From Entomobacter blattae (lineage in GTDB: Bacteria; Pseudomonadota; Alphaproteobacteria; Acetobacterales; Acetobacteraceae): a stretch of 64,000 nt of DNA. The notes beneath the pieces were generated by a model. The model did no database searches and was not told where the DNA came from. It saw only the letters and a list, made by a program, of their open reading frames with translations. The translations under genes were made by a program, and so were the position numbers. The first letter of the stretch is position 1, and each line of letters opens with the position of its first letter. Below, piece after piece: positions 17,769-26,519 of the stretch. The stretch is from NCBI RefSeq assembly GCF_014672835.1, contig NZ_CP060244.1:1033001-1097000 (forward strand), given 5' to 3'.

Positions 17769-18056
17769 ATGATGAAACCATCGAAAATGGCTACCACTTA
17801 TTTGCTTGGTATTATGCTGGCGGTCGTCAGTGGAGATATGAATCTGCTTCCCTCAGATATTTCCTGTTATGTTGCACTTTTGGTGATTATTTGTAATTTG
17901 ATTGCCTCCCATGTTAAGCCCCCGCAAGAGGGCAGCAAACTGGTCTATGCTTATCAGATGATCAGCTGGTTAGCGGGCAATTTCGGTTGGGCACAAAATA
18001 AAATCAAACAAGAAATGAGGGAAAACAACCCCCCTCTAGTAGGGAAAAACCCCTAG
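17769..18056 (+). CDS. Holin-like small membrane protein
   Basis: A 95-residue protein from the first of two adjacent ATG codons, with AGGAG four bases upstream. A short basic N-terminus precedes a hydrophobic helix (TTYLLGIMLAVVSG). A second helix follows (ISCYVALLVIICNLIASHV), and a charged C-terminus with KQEMREN ends the protein. Two helices and small size after a lysozyme-like gene fit a holin, but I recognise no specific family. The upstream 230 bases are occupied by decayed CRISPR-like tract C. Confidence 0.5.
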   Translation: MMKPSKMATTYLLGIMLAVVSGDMNLLPSDISCYVALLVIICNLIASHVKPPQEGSKLVYAYQMISWLAGNFGWAQNKIKQEMRENNPPLVGKNP

Positions 18057-18325
18057 AAGGAAGATCTCTACAGCCACCAGCCTATAAAGCTGTTGAGAGT
18101 CATGACAGAGACTTGTTGTTACAGGAAGGGTACGCTGTTTATGTATAAAGGTAAAGGAGCATGCTGGGTTTTGGGAGGAACCCTGTGATTGTGCATCTTT
18201 TCCGGTGTGGTCATCCCAGTCTGGCAAACAACGTATTCCTCAGTCTCCATTGCCTCTTAATGGGTGCAGATCTTGCTTTTTTGTTTGATTACACTCAATT
18301 TTAATCACACTTCATGAGGGGTAGA

Positions 18326-18480
18326 GTTTTCCCTCGCCTATCGAGGGCGTAGCGTGCATATGCGTATTTCTTCGCTGTTCAACATCCCTCTCTTGCCCAT
18401 CGGGTGCGTAGCCTCTGTCTTTACCAGCTGGCCCTGTCTCTCCTTTCTCTCTTGTCAGATCTATGGCTAAGCACAGGGGG
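18326..18480 (+). repeat. Decayed CRISPR-like tract D (three units, ~60-bp period)
   Basis: Units aligned on an ATC core lie at 18340, 18399 and 18459 (spacings 59 and 60). The first carries the perfect inverted pair CCCTCG/CGAGGG around CCTAT and starts GTTTTCCC. The three units share GTAGC/CTAAGC downstream of the core. Confidence 0.45.
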
Positions 18481-18510
18481 GCAAGATGAGAAGGCCCGGA
18501 CACAAAATAT

Positions 18511-18573
18511 CTGAGTCAGCACAATTCTGAGTCAGCACAATTCTGGGTCAGTCCAATTCTGGGGCAGCATAAT
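18511..18573. repeat. 16-bp tandem repeat, four copies
   Basis: CTGAGTCAGCACAATT is repeated four times, the last two copies with substitutions. Confidence 0.8.
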
Positions 18574-18597
18574 AATGGGCTTTCCTTTGGTCAGCTT

Positions 18598-18745
18598 GAG
18601 AATATTACCCAAGCAATATTCTCGGCATATGTGCTTTAGAACAGGCTCTATAAATAGGTATCTTGGGGCTGTTACGAAGGGTATTTGATGAAAGCCCACA
18701 CGAGCATTTTTTGTTATATGTTGCAGAAAAATGCTCGTGTTTTTA
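18598..18745 (+). ncRNA. Candidate structured RNA: two perfect hairpins, second with U-tract
   Basis: The hairpin GAGAATATT/AATATTCTC (18598-18623) is followed by 14-bp perfect arms ACACGAGCATTTTT (18698-18711) and AAAAATGCTCGTGT (18727-18740), then TTTT. The second is a textbook terminator on the plus strand with no protein gene upstream, so a small RNA is possible. Confidence 0.4.
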
Positions 18746-18814
18746 CCCGTAAAGGTCAATGGGCCATCTGTTTGGTACAGAGCTCTTTTACGGTTTTATA
18801 CGCCCTAAAAAGGG

Positions 18815-19093
18815 CTACATATCAATAATTTTCCCCTTTCCCTCCGAGGGGGAAGAGGGGCCTTTACCATTATTGACGATAATCACCTTGTTAACATCGC
18901 TTAAAGCCCAAATTAATGCCAGAATCCAGCCAAGGGTTGTCCACCCTGAAAGAAGGTTGAGCAAAAAAATATTTTTAAGGTTAGGGCGTTTTTTATACCA
19001 GGCAATAAGGGAAGGCACAAAATAGGCTATACAGCCCATAAGGAACAAAACGAAAAGGATGAGCAGAAAAAGAATATTATCGTGGGTGATCAT
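18815..19093 (-). CDS. Superinfection immunity-type membrane protein
   Basis: A 92-residue protein with two hydrophobic helices (LFLLILFVLFLMGCIAYFVP and, after a basic loop, FLLNLLSGWTTLGWILALIW). The second helix has the LLxGWTxxGWxxALxWAL pattern of the superinfection immunity family (Imm-like, DUF/Pfam 'Imm_superinfect'). In phage T4, the family's namesake blocks DNA injection by related phages. Bacterial homologues are common and mostly uncharacterised. Its place next to the phage-derived lysis genes suggests a prophage remnant kept for immunity. The ribosome site is poor. Confidence 0.7.
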   Translation of the reverse strand: MITHDNILFLLILFVLFLMGCIAYFVPSLIAWYKKRPNLKNIFLLNLLSGWTTLGWILALIWALSDVNKVIIVNNGKGPSSPSEGKGKIIDM

Positions 19094-20593
19094 GGCCAGA
19101 CAGTGATAAAAAACAAAAAAGAGTAAAAACGGATGAACGCAGAAGAGTATATCAGAATATTAAACCATAGTCTGTGGAAAACGATAGGGAATAAAAAACT
19201 CCTTCTTCTTAGGGAGAAGAGTAAGTGAGGAGAGACTAAAGCAAGAAGGCATTAGACGAAAACGGCTGCTTTTAAGCTTAGCACCAGTAAAGAGAACTGA
19301 GTAAAGACAACCATATTGCCGGTATTAAGGTTTAAGGTTGTATTCCCGTAGGCAAAAATGCTGCCCACAATAGCTTGCTCTTGTGCCAAAAGAAGATGGC
19401 CCAGATGAAGATGAACCTAAAAGAAGATGGGCCCAAAAAAGATGGGCATAGTGAGAGTCTGCATGAGGTGTTGGCTTTGAGGGAAAGGTGTTTAGCACAT
19501 CATGGCCTGTACCAAAGATATTGTCTTTACCAAAGGTAATGTCATGAGACCGATAGAGTACGTTATCGTCTAAACCGGAATTGGCAATGCCCGATATATC
19601 CAAGCTGAAGTAGACGTTTTTTTCCGAGAATTGATGTGAATTTTTGTTTGAGGTTACCATAAGTGCTGGAATGAGGCGCCTTACCTTCTGCTATTGGATT
19701 TTCTTCTGCTGGGTTTTCTACATTTGGGCTTTTACTATCCCTATGCTTTACTACCTCTATTGAGAAGGGTTAGGCCCATCATGGTCTACCCCAATAGAAA
19801 CCGGGGTTTCACGGCTTGTTGCTATCGGGAGGGAGGCCAGCTGGGAATGTCCTTCAATACATCATCGAGTGGGATATGGAAAGCCACAATGGTGTTAGAG
19901 CCAGGGTTGGTGGCATATAAGGGTGAATGATCAGGAGAAGTAGCCAGTACCTGGTCATTATCAAAGGGGCCCAGTTTAAAGTTTAAGTTTTAAAGTTTTA
20001 GTCAGCAAATCCTGGTACCGTTGGTTTGTGTGCCTTTCGGGGAAATATGAAGGCTTCTATCCTTACTACGATTGACCCGATACCCAATAAGAGCATTCTT
20101 GCCAAGCTCGACATTCTCAGCTTGACATTTTAGGCGCGATATTCCGGGCTCAATATTATTTTAGTTAATCATTATTTTGGTTAATATAGTGAGAGTTGTA
20201 TAGTAAAATCAGAATACTTCCCGTATCGTCATCTCCTTTGGTGATGAGCATGGGCCATGCATTGGCAAGTTCTGCCTATCGGATCATGGCTTGGGCAAGA
20301 ATATGGGTTTTAAGCTTTGGCATGGTTTAATTTTAAGCTTTGGCATGGTTTAAATAGAGTGGCTCTACGGAGCAGTACTAAAGGAATATTGGGGAAAAAA
20401 GCGTATCAAATACTCTCTGCAGGGGAGCTTCTTTACCATTTCCAGTGAGAAAAACGGTGGTGTTGCTGGTTGTGTTTGGGTCGGACATAGGTTGGAAAAG
20501 TGCCTTGCATTGCCTTTTGAAGGTACATTGTTGATAGAAGCGGATATCAGGGCTGGGTATTTGAAACCTGATCGGTTGAAATAGGGAGGGAAA
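19094..20593. other. Stretch occupied mainly by a decayed paralogue gene
   Basis: Apart from the pseudogene listed below, I see no gene. A duplicated 22-base element (TTTTAAGCTTTGGCATGGTT) occurs around 20308-20353. Confidence 0.45.
19250..20488 (-). pseudogene. Decayed third member of the secreted beta-rich protein family
   Basis: The minus strand from the ATG at 20488 reads MSDPNTTSNTTVFLTGNGKE and then breaks into many frames, but in order it gives blocks that align with the two intact paralogues at 35.1 and 38.6 kb. IEPGI followed by VELGKNALIG matches IDPGI and FALGNGSFLSLG. SPLYATNPGSNTIVAFHI matches HLYASKSTGTFVIGN and NIFAAKNRGEFIIYN. SHDITFGKDNIFGTG matches TLTLGDNNTIWAGNG. Several frameshifts and stops make it non-functional. 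Its limits are approximate, and the C-terminal block is not clearly present. Confidence 0.5.
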
Positions 20594-21184
20594 GTGAAAA
20601 AAGCATTGTTGTCTATTTGGATTATGGTGTTTTTACATGTTATTAGTCTAAATTTTAGTTACGCCAAACAAGCAGCTGATCTAGGAACTTACTCATGCAC
20701 TACTGATAAGATTGATCAATGTAATACCCATGGTAGTATAGTCTATATACATATACTAGAATTAAGGCGTAAGTTTCATTATTTAATTGGTAGTAAGAAT
20801 GATAAAATTGTTTCCTATTTGTATAATGGGAAACTATTTAAACAGTTTGGGGACGTTTTTACAGCTTTTGTAACAATAAAGCAAAATGGTATTTATTATT
20901 ACCTTACCGGTTCAAGATATCAGTCACTGTTTGAAAAAGGTATAGCTGTTTTTACGGAGAAGGGGAAGATGGTGGGGGCTGGTATTCTTTACTATCCTTG
21001 TGCTCCAGTGGGTACAGAGGGTTGTAGTAAAAGGGCTCATTTTGCGATTTACGTTAAAGACATCCCGAAGAAAGACGAGATTGTGACCAATATGAAAGCG
21101 TGGATTAATGGGATTATGAAACTGGACAGTTTTGAAAGCAGTCATATCCACCTTGAAAAGGTTGATGTGACGACTCTTCCATAA
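20594..21184 (+). CDS. Hypothetical secreted protein, AT-rich gene
   Basis: A 196-residue protein starting at GTG with GGGAGGGAAA just upstream. A clear Sec signal peptide is present (KKALLSIWIMVFLHVISLNF, cleavage after SYA). The mature part has four cysteines in two pairs (CTTDKIDQC near the N-terminus, CAPVGTEGC in the second half), suggesting two disulphides in the periplasm. It has a mixed beta composition, and I recognise no family. The gene is clearly more AT-rich than its neighbours, which hints at recent acquisition. It stands alone. Confidence 0.65.
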   Translation: MKKALLSIWIMVFLHVISLNFSYAKQAADLGTYSCTTDKIDQCNTHGSIVYIHILELRRKFHYLIGSKNDKIVSYLYNGKLFKQFGDVFTAFVTIKQNGIYYYLTGSRYQSLFEKGIAVFTEKGKMVGAGILYYPCAPVGTEGCSKRAHFAIYVKDIPKKDEIVTNMKAWINGIMKLDSFESSHIHLEKVDVTTLP

Positions 21185-21596
21185 AAGAGGTGATGTATAT
21201 GAATAGCTATGTGTACCATATTGCATTTCTTGTAAGGTACCTGATAACTTGCAAGGTATATGATAAAGAGAGTAGGCGATCAGTGCATGGTGAGCCACAC
21301 TCTATGGTGGCAAGGTGGGCTTAGCGTATATGTATAGGTATTCAGGAAATAGTTTCTATAACGTTATTATATTTCTTTATTGTGAACAAAGTATTATGAA
21401 CAAATAAGTTTTCTTATTCAACGTGATGTTAAAGAAGAGCTATTATTCCAAAGCATAATAATAGAAGAGTATCCTATTTAAATAAAAATAAGGGATTAAA
21501 CAAAAATAAGGAACATTTTTGAAAGGGCCAAAAGACAAACGGAGGATCTACCCCCCCTTAGAAGGGTTTTCTACCAGTAAAGGGCCCTCTAGGGGA
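21185..21596. other. AT-rich spacer
   Basis: No gene. A 20-base element resembling CTTGTAAGGTACCTGATAA is present twice in tandem around 21228-21268. The end of the stretch borders the convergent porin gene. Confidence 0.45.
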
Positions 21597-23360
21597 TTAG
21601 AAGGAGAAATCCAGTGTTTGCATATAAAAGACGCTGCTTTTTCCGCCGGCTTTATGCACACCGTGCGAGGCAATAAAACCTGCAAAATCATGGGTCCAGG
21701 TGAAATGTGGTAGAAAACTCCAAGCCACTTTGAACTGGGGGATAGATCCCACAAAGCCGCCTTGCAGGTTATCTCTAAAGCTGTAAATTTTCCCTACACT
21801 GTATAGGCCATCGTTGGTGCTAGCACGCCAGAAGGTAGGGACATGCAGTTTTAGGAATACCCCTTTGGTAGGGTTATAAGAGATGAGGGGTCCCGTGCTG
21901 ATGACATTGGTAGAGGTTAGGGTTGTGGTCAGGTCATTATAGTCTGGCAGGGGAAAGTAGGGAGCCTGGAACCCTCCGACAGAGCCGCTTTTTTTGTTGT
22001 AGTTTCCGCCCGAGAAATAGTCACTTTGCAGGCCGATAGAAAGTTTTCCTGGTACATCTTTTTCGTTAAAATGATAGGAAATGGTGGAGTTAAAGGCATA
22101 GGCCCGCACTGGCCTGCTTTGGCCCTGATTGGCCGGGCGCACTTCACCGCCTTGGTAGACACCGTCAATATCAATAGAAAACGGCCCCACATTGCCCCAG
22201 AGCCGTGAACCAATATTGTCCCTGCGAGAAGAACCACTAAAGGTGCTGGCTCCCCCAAGAGGGGTGGCGGTGGCAAAGCTTGCTGGTGTGCCCCCATAAA
22301 GATAGCCATAAAAGAAGACATCAAAAAACAGTTGGCTTTTTTTATCCAACGCTTGAAAGTCTGGCAAGGCATAGCTGGTATAGGCCCCATACAGGCGGGC
22401 ATTCCAGTTGGTGGTATGGGCAAAGGCATCGGTGTCTGAAAGATTGGTTTGCCAGAGGTCAAACACTTCAAATCTAAAACGCTCCCATCGGGCATAGCCA
22501 CGGAAACCATCCCATGTCTGGTTCAGGTTGGTAAGGTCGCGCTTGGCTTGAAAGGCTGGTGGGGCATCCAGAAAAAACATGCGCCCTCCAATGGCCCCAA
22601 CCTTTGCCCCTAACACTTCTCCCTTAACTTCCAAGATTCCTTGCTGCAGATCAATGCGTGAGCGTTGAAAGCCAGTGGCATAGCCCCATGTGTTAGACCC
22701 CCCCGCATCCGCATGCACAAACTGAACGTAGGTGTTAATATGGGGGCCAATTCGCAGATTAGCTCCGAAAAGCTCTCGGTTCAGCACGCGGCTGGCATTG
22801 CTCACACCGGCTTGCCCCATTTGGGGGTGGCTATCAAAAATATAGCGCAACCGTGCCTCCCCGCTGAGGGTAAGGTAAATATCGCCATCGTCATTGAGGG
22901 GAATATATTTTAGGGAGGTAAGAAAATCTTTCTGGTCTTTGCCGCACAGCCCCCCCCAATCCAGGGCCCAGTCGGCATTGCCAATAGCACCCATTCCACT
23001 GGCCGCACCATTTTGAGCGCTAAACACGCCATATTCTTTTTTAAATGCCTCCACCATAATATCCTTAGCCGTCATCGTAGCGGGTTTGGAAGCAGAGGAA
23101 GAAACACCTCCCGCGGAAGCTGAAGCCAAGGAGGAAGTCAGGGTTTTGGAAGAAGTAGAAGCGCTAACCGGTGCAGGCGTTGGAGAGGTGGTTGATGCCA
23201 GCTTTGCTGTTTTTTCTGTTTTTCCAAAAATCCATTGGTTTTGTGGGCAAGTTTGCCCATACCCAACCCTAGACCAAACCGTAAGAGCAAGAAGCGAAAA
23301 AATCGTGTGGGAGAAAATCCCTGTTGTTTTTTGACAGAGTTTAAAAACAGGGAAAACCAT
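21597..23360 (-). CDS. Alginate-export-type outer membrane porin
   Basis: About 587 residues. I choose the ATG at 23360 because GGAG lies 7 bases upstream of it; an earlier in-frame ATG at 23378 lacks a ribosome site. A signal peptide (FSHTIFSLLALTVWSRVGYG) is followed by a Ser/Thr/Ala-rich low-complexity linker (about residues 55-95). The barrel domain then starts LTLSGEARLRYIFDSH, characteristic of the alginate export (AlgE-like) family. It has the typical GGRMFFLDAPPAF and WDGFRGYARWERFRFEVFDL stretches and ends in Phe (LDFSF), as BAM substrates do. The substrate is unknown. It is downstream of and co-oriented with narGHJI, 60 bases after narI, so it may be co-transcribed, although its function need not be linked. 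Confidence 0.8.
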   Translation of the reverse strand: MVFPVFKLCQKTTGIFSHTIFSLLALTVWSRVGYGQTCPQNQWIFGKTEKTAKLASTTSPTPAPVSASTSSKTLTSSLASASAGGVSSSASKPATMTAKDIMVEAFKKEYGVFSAQNGAASGMGAIGNADWALDWGGLCGKDQKDFLTSLKYIPLNDDGDIYLTLSGEARLRYIFDSHPQMGQAGVSNASRVLNRELFGANLRIGPHINTYVQFVHADAGGSNTWGYATGFQRSRIDLQQGILEVKGEVLGAKVGAIGGRMFFLDAPPAFQAKRDLTNLNQTWDGFRGYARWERFRFEVFDLWQTNLSDTDAFAHTTNWNARLYGAYTSYALPDFQALDKKSQLFFDVFFYGYLYGGTPASFATATPLGGASTFSGSSRRDNIGSRLWGNVGPFSIDIDGVYQGGEVRPANQGQSRPVRAYAFNSTISYHFNEKDVPGKLSIGLQSDYFSGGNYNKKSGSVGGFQAPYFPLPDYNDLTTTLTSTNVISTGPLISYNPTKGVFLKLHVPTFWRASTNDGLYSVGKIYSFRDNLQGGFVGSIPQFKVAWSFLPHFTWTHDFAGFIASHGVHKAGGKSSVFYMQTLDFSF

Positions 23361-23437
23361 AAGAACGCTCCAGTTCATAGGGGATGGTGTTAAGGGCTTA
23401 GGAAGGAAGACAGTATTTTACGGCCTTGAAAGAAAGG

Positions 23438-24139
23438 CTAGGATTGCAATTTTTTAAGTTTAGTTCTGACAACCTGATAGCCTGGGCGAAGCAAATACCA
23501 TACGGGTGCGCTCCAGATATGGACAAGACGTGTGAAGGGGAAGATCAGGAATAAGGTCATGCCCAAAAACAGGTGCAGCTTGAAAATCCAGGGCACATCC
23601 ATCACATAGGCGGAAGCCCCGGCCTGGAAGGTCACAATCCCCTGAGCCCAATGCATGAATTTGACCATTTCTGATCCATCCAGATGCTGGCCAGAGAGCG
23701 GTAGGGTTAACAGCCCTAAGATAAGCTGGGCATACAAGGCTAGGAGCACCACAATATCAGCCGTAGAGGACGTTGCCCGGATACGAGCTACAAACAAGCG
23801 CCGATGGATGAGCAAGGTCAGCCCAATAAAGGCGGCAGTTCCAGCAATACCTCCAACTATCATGGCCATAACCTGCTTGAACCCATGGCTGATATGTAAG
23901 GCATCAAGCACCCAGAATGGGGTGAGTAATCCGACAAAATGCCCGAAAAAAAGAATAAGAATACCAATATGAAATAGGTTGGAGCCAATCATCAACTGGC
24001 CACGATGCAGCAATTGGCTGGAGCCCGAACGCCAAGTATATTGGGAATAATCGTAACGTGCCCAGCTGCCCAGGATAAAGACAGTAAAGGCAATATAGGG
24101 ATAAAATCCGTATAAAAATGTATTTAACCAATGGCTCAT
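23438..24139 (-). CDS. narI: Respiratory nitrate reductase gamma subunit
   Basis: Membrane anchor and quinol oxidase of NarGHI, carrying two b haems and passing electrons from quinol to NarH. The 233-residue protein has five hydrophobic helices. It starts with NTFLYGFYPYIAFTVFILGS, followed by YDYSQYTWRSGSSQLLHR, the conserved loop after helix 1. Histidines suited as haem ligands occur in FHIGILILFFGHFVG and near the end in LHLFLGMTLFLIFPFTRLVH. Length is close to E. coli NarI (225). It is last in the narGHJI order. Confidence 0.95.
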   Translation of the reverse strand: MSHWLNTFLYGFYPYIAFTVFILGSWARYDYSQYTWRSGSSQLLHRGQLMIGSNLFHIGILILFFGHFVGLLTPFWVLDALHISHGFKQVMAMIVGGIAGTAAFIGLTLLIHRRLFVARIRATSSTADIVVLLALYAQLILGLLTLPLSGQHLDGSEMVKFMHWAQGIVTFQAGASAYVMDVPWIFKLHLFLGMTLFLIFPFTRLVHIWSAPVWYLLRPGYQVVRTKLKKLQS

Positions 24140-24220
24140 TGGTCGACCCTCTTCAAATAATTTTGTTGTTTTATCGTAATATTTTGTGTTGTATCATAAT
24201 ATACAGACCCATTAGACCCA

Positions 24221-24985
24221 TTACGCTGGCTTTGCCTTATTGGCGGCCTGGATCTTAGCCGTTGAAGTCTTAGCCCCCTGGGTTTTAACTATCGGTGTTT
24301 TAACCGTCGGTATTTTAACCGTTTGGGTCTTAACTGCTTGGGTCTTAACTGCTTGGGTTAGCTGATCAGCATAGTTTTGAGCCAGTTCAGTTAAGGCGGC
24401 AAGTACTACGGCATAGGGGGAATCGCGTTTTTCCAGCCGCTCGGTAAGGGCCTTAAAAATAGCCAAAGGTTCTACCAGGGTGGTTTTTACCTTTTCCTGC
24501 GGAGCAATGGACAGGAACTCAAGGAACAGGGGTAGGTAATCTGGCAGTTCATTGGTGACGTTAAAAACCTCATATTGCTCATAAAGCTGGCTTAGGCTCA
24601 CCATGGCCTGCCCACGCGATTTGCTTTCCCCGTGGATATGCTCGAATAGGTGGAGTGAAAGTTCTCGTGAGCGATCAAAAAGCTCTACATATTGTTCTTG
24701 CAGGTCGTAGAGGTTGGTATTGGCCATTTGTTTGATCAGGGCGGTAATCTTTTGCTGTGAAGACGCAGAGAGCAGCTGCTCGTTCTCGATGGCTGCAATC
24801 ATTTCCTCCTGGGCAGCCTGCATTCCTTTTGTTGGATAGGAAAGGAGGATAGAGAGCACCCGAAAAGTTACGCCCTGCGGTTTTGTCGTCCCTGGTTGTG
24901 GGATGTGCATCTTTGTGGGGTTATCGCCCCCCTCCTCTGGCGGATGCGCCAAAGAGGGGGAGGGAGAAGGTTGCTTATGAGACAT
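24221..24985 (-). CDS. narJ: Nitrate reductase assembly chaperone with a repeat tail
   Basis: TorD/NarJ-family chaperone that binds NarG and allows insertion of the Mo-bis-MGD cofactor and iron-sulphur cluster. The 254-residue protein contains the family segments FRVLSILLSYPTKGMQAAQ, YVELFDRSRELSLHLFEHIHG and LPDYLPLFLEFLSI. The last 45 or so residues are unusual: a Lys/Thr/Val repeat (KTQAVKTQAVKTQTVKIPTV... style). It is encoded by imperfect short tandem repeats at about 24235-24355 and is absent from typical NarJ. It starts 4 bases after the narH stop. Confidence 0.92.
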   Translation of the reverse strand: MSHKQPSPSPSLAHPPEEGGDNPTKMHIPQPGTTKPQGVTFRVLSILLSYPTKGMQAAQEEMIAAIENEQLLSASSQQKITALIKQMANTNLYDLQEQYVELFDRSRELSLHLFEHIHGESKSRGQAMVSLSQLYEQYEVFNVTNELPDYLPLFLEFLSIAPQEKVKTTLVEPLAIFKALTERLEKRDSPYAVVLAALTELAQNYADQLTQAVKTQAVKTQTVKIPTVKTPIVKTQGAKTSTAKIQAANKAKPA

Positions 24986-24989
24986 GGCC

Positions 24990-26519
24990 TTATTCCGCTA
25001 CTGAATCAACTGCAGGGACGGAAACGGTTTTACCAAAGAGCTCAAAGCCTGTGGTTTTGCCATCGCCCTGGCAGCCATTTCCAAAGGTAAAGCCACAACT
25101 GCCTTTTAGGTCATAGGCATCTTCACTGGTCTCACGATGGGTGGTCGGAATAACAAAGCGGTCTTCGAAATTGGCCAAGGCCATATAGCGGTACATTTCC
25201 TCGATCTGTACACCGGTTAGCCCAACATTTTGCGCTAGGGATTCATCGGCCTGGCCTGCAATTTTTTTAGACCGCATATAGCTGCGCATCGCCAGCATCC
25301 TTCTAAGGGCAATCTCAACAGGTTTTTCATCGCCAGCGGTTAACAGGTTGGCAAGGTATTTTAACGGAATGCGCAATGAGCTTACATCGGGCATGCCATT
25401 TTCTGTTCCGAGGTTACCGCGGGCGACAGCGTTCTGGATAGGGGAAAGCGGGGGAACATACCACACCATGGGAAGGGTGCGGAATTCTGGATGAAGCGGG
25501 AAGGCAACCTTCCATTCAATCGCCATTTTCCAGATCGGAGACTCCATAGCCGCTTCTATCCACTCATGGGGAACGCCATCCTTGCGGGCTTGTTCCTGCA
25601 CGGCGGGATCATAAGGATTTAGGAAGATATCCAGCTGGGCCTGATAAAGGTCTTTATCGTCAACAGCAGAAGCAGCCTCTTCAATTCTATCAGCATCATA
25701 CAGCATGACGCCTAAAGAGCGGATACGCCCAACGCAGGTTTCTGAACAGACGGTTGGCTGGCCAGATTCAATGCGTGGATAACAGAAAATGCATTTTTCT
25801 GACTTGCCCGAAGACCAGTTATAGTAAATTTTCTTATAAGGGCATGCCGAAACACACATACGCCAGCCGCGGCATTTATCCTGATCAATCAGAACAATAC
25901 CATCTTCTTCGCGCTTATAGATAGCTCCAGAAGGGCAGGCCGCTGCACAGGCCGGGTTAAGGCAGTGTTCACACAAGCGGGGCAAATACATTAGGAAGGT
26001 GTTTTCAAACTCCCCATAAATGTCCTTTTGCACGCCTTCAAAGTTGGCATCCTTGGAGCGTTTAGAAAATTCTCCCCCAAGGATTTCCTCCCAGTTGGCA
26101 CTTCCCTCAATCTTCTCCATGGGCTGGCCTGTCAGCAAGGAGCGGGCCCGTGCTGTAGGCATGGTACGAACATCACCCGAAGTGTGGTTGTTTTGGTAAT
26201 CAAAGGTAAAAGGCTCGTAATAATCGTCAATCTGGGGAAGGTGAGGATTGGCAAAAATCTGGGCCAGAATCATGCTTTTTGTGCCCATCCGCAGGCGAAT
26301 ATTGCCAGAACTGTTCCTGGTCCACCCTCCTTTCCAACGGTTCTGGTTTTCCCACTCCTTGGGAAACCCGACACCGGGCTTGGATTCAACGTTGTTAAAC
26401 CACGCATATTCCATTCCCTCGCGGCTGGTCCAAACGTTTTTACAGGTGACAGAGCAAGTATGGCACCCAATACATTTGTCCAGGTTCAGCACCATACCGA
26501 TTTGCGCTCTTACTTTCAT
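24990..26519 (-). CDS. narH: Respiratory nitrate reductase beta subunit
   Basis: Iron-sulphur subunit carrying electrons from NarI to NarG on the cytoplasmic face. The 509-residue protein (E. coli: about 512) shows all four cysteine groups. They are CIGCHTCSVTCKNVW, CEHCLNPACAAACPSGAI, CRGWRMCVSACPYKKI with Trp at the position that gives a [3Fe-4S] cluster, and CIFCYPRIESGQPTVCSETC. Its ATG overlaps the narG stop by four bases (ATGA), indicating translational coupling. Confidence 0.96.
   Translation of the reverse strand: MKVRAQIGMVLNLDKCIGCHTCSVTCKNVWTSREGMEYAWFNNVESKPGVGFPKEWENQNRWKGGWTRNSSGNIRLRMGTKSMILAQIFANPHLPQIDDYYEPFTFDYQNNHTSGDVRTMPTARARSLLTGQPMEKIEGSANWEEILGGEFSKRSKDANFEGVQKDIYGEFENTFLMYLPRLCEHCLNPACAAACPSGAIYKREEDGIVLIDQDKCRGWRMCVSACPYKKIYYNWSSGKSEKCIFCYPRIESGQPTVCSETCVGRIRSLGVMLYDADRIEEAASAVDDKDLYQAQLDIFLNPYDPAVQEQARKDGVPHEWIEAAMESPIWKMAIEWKVAFPLHPEFRTLPMVWYVPPLSPIQNAVARGNLGTENGMPDVSSLRIPLKYLANLLTAGDEKPVEIALRRMLAMRSYMRSKKIAGQADESLAQNVGLTGVQIEEMYRYMALANFEDRFVIPTTHRETSEDAYDLKGSCGFTFGNGCQGDGKTTGFELFGKTVSVPAVDSVAE

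Larger units (their letters stand above)
18057..18814. other. Non-coding stretch with tract D, a 16-bp repeat and a candidate RNA
   Basis: No gene is recognised. It contains decayed CRISPR-like tract D (18326-18480), four copies of a 16-bp unit (18511-18573) and two strong hairpins ending in a terminator (18598-18745). Confidence 0.55.

Noticed and set aside
19860-19990. The sequence DNDQVLATSPDHSPLYATNP looked like a beta-propeller lactonase fragment
   Set aside because: The surrounding blocks align in order with the two secreted beta-rich paralogues, which explains it better.
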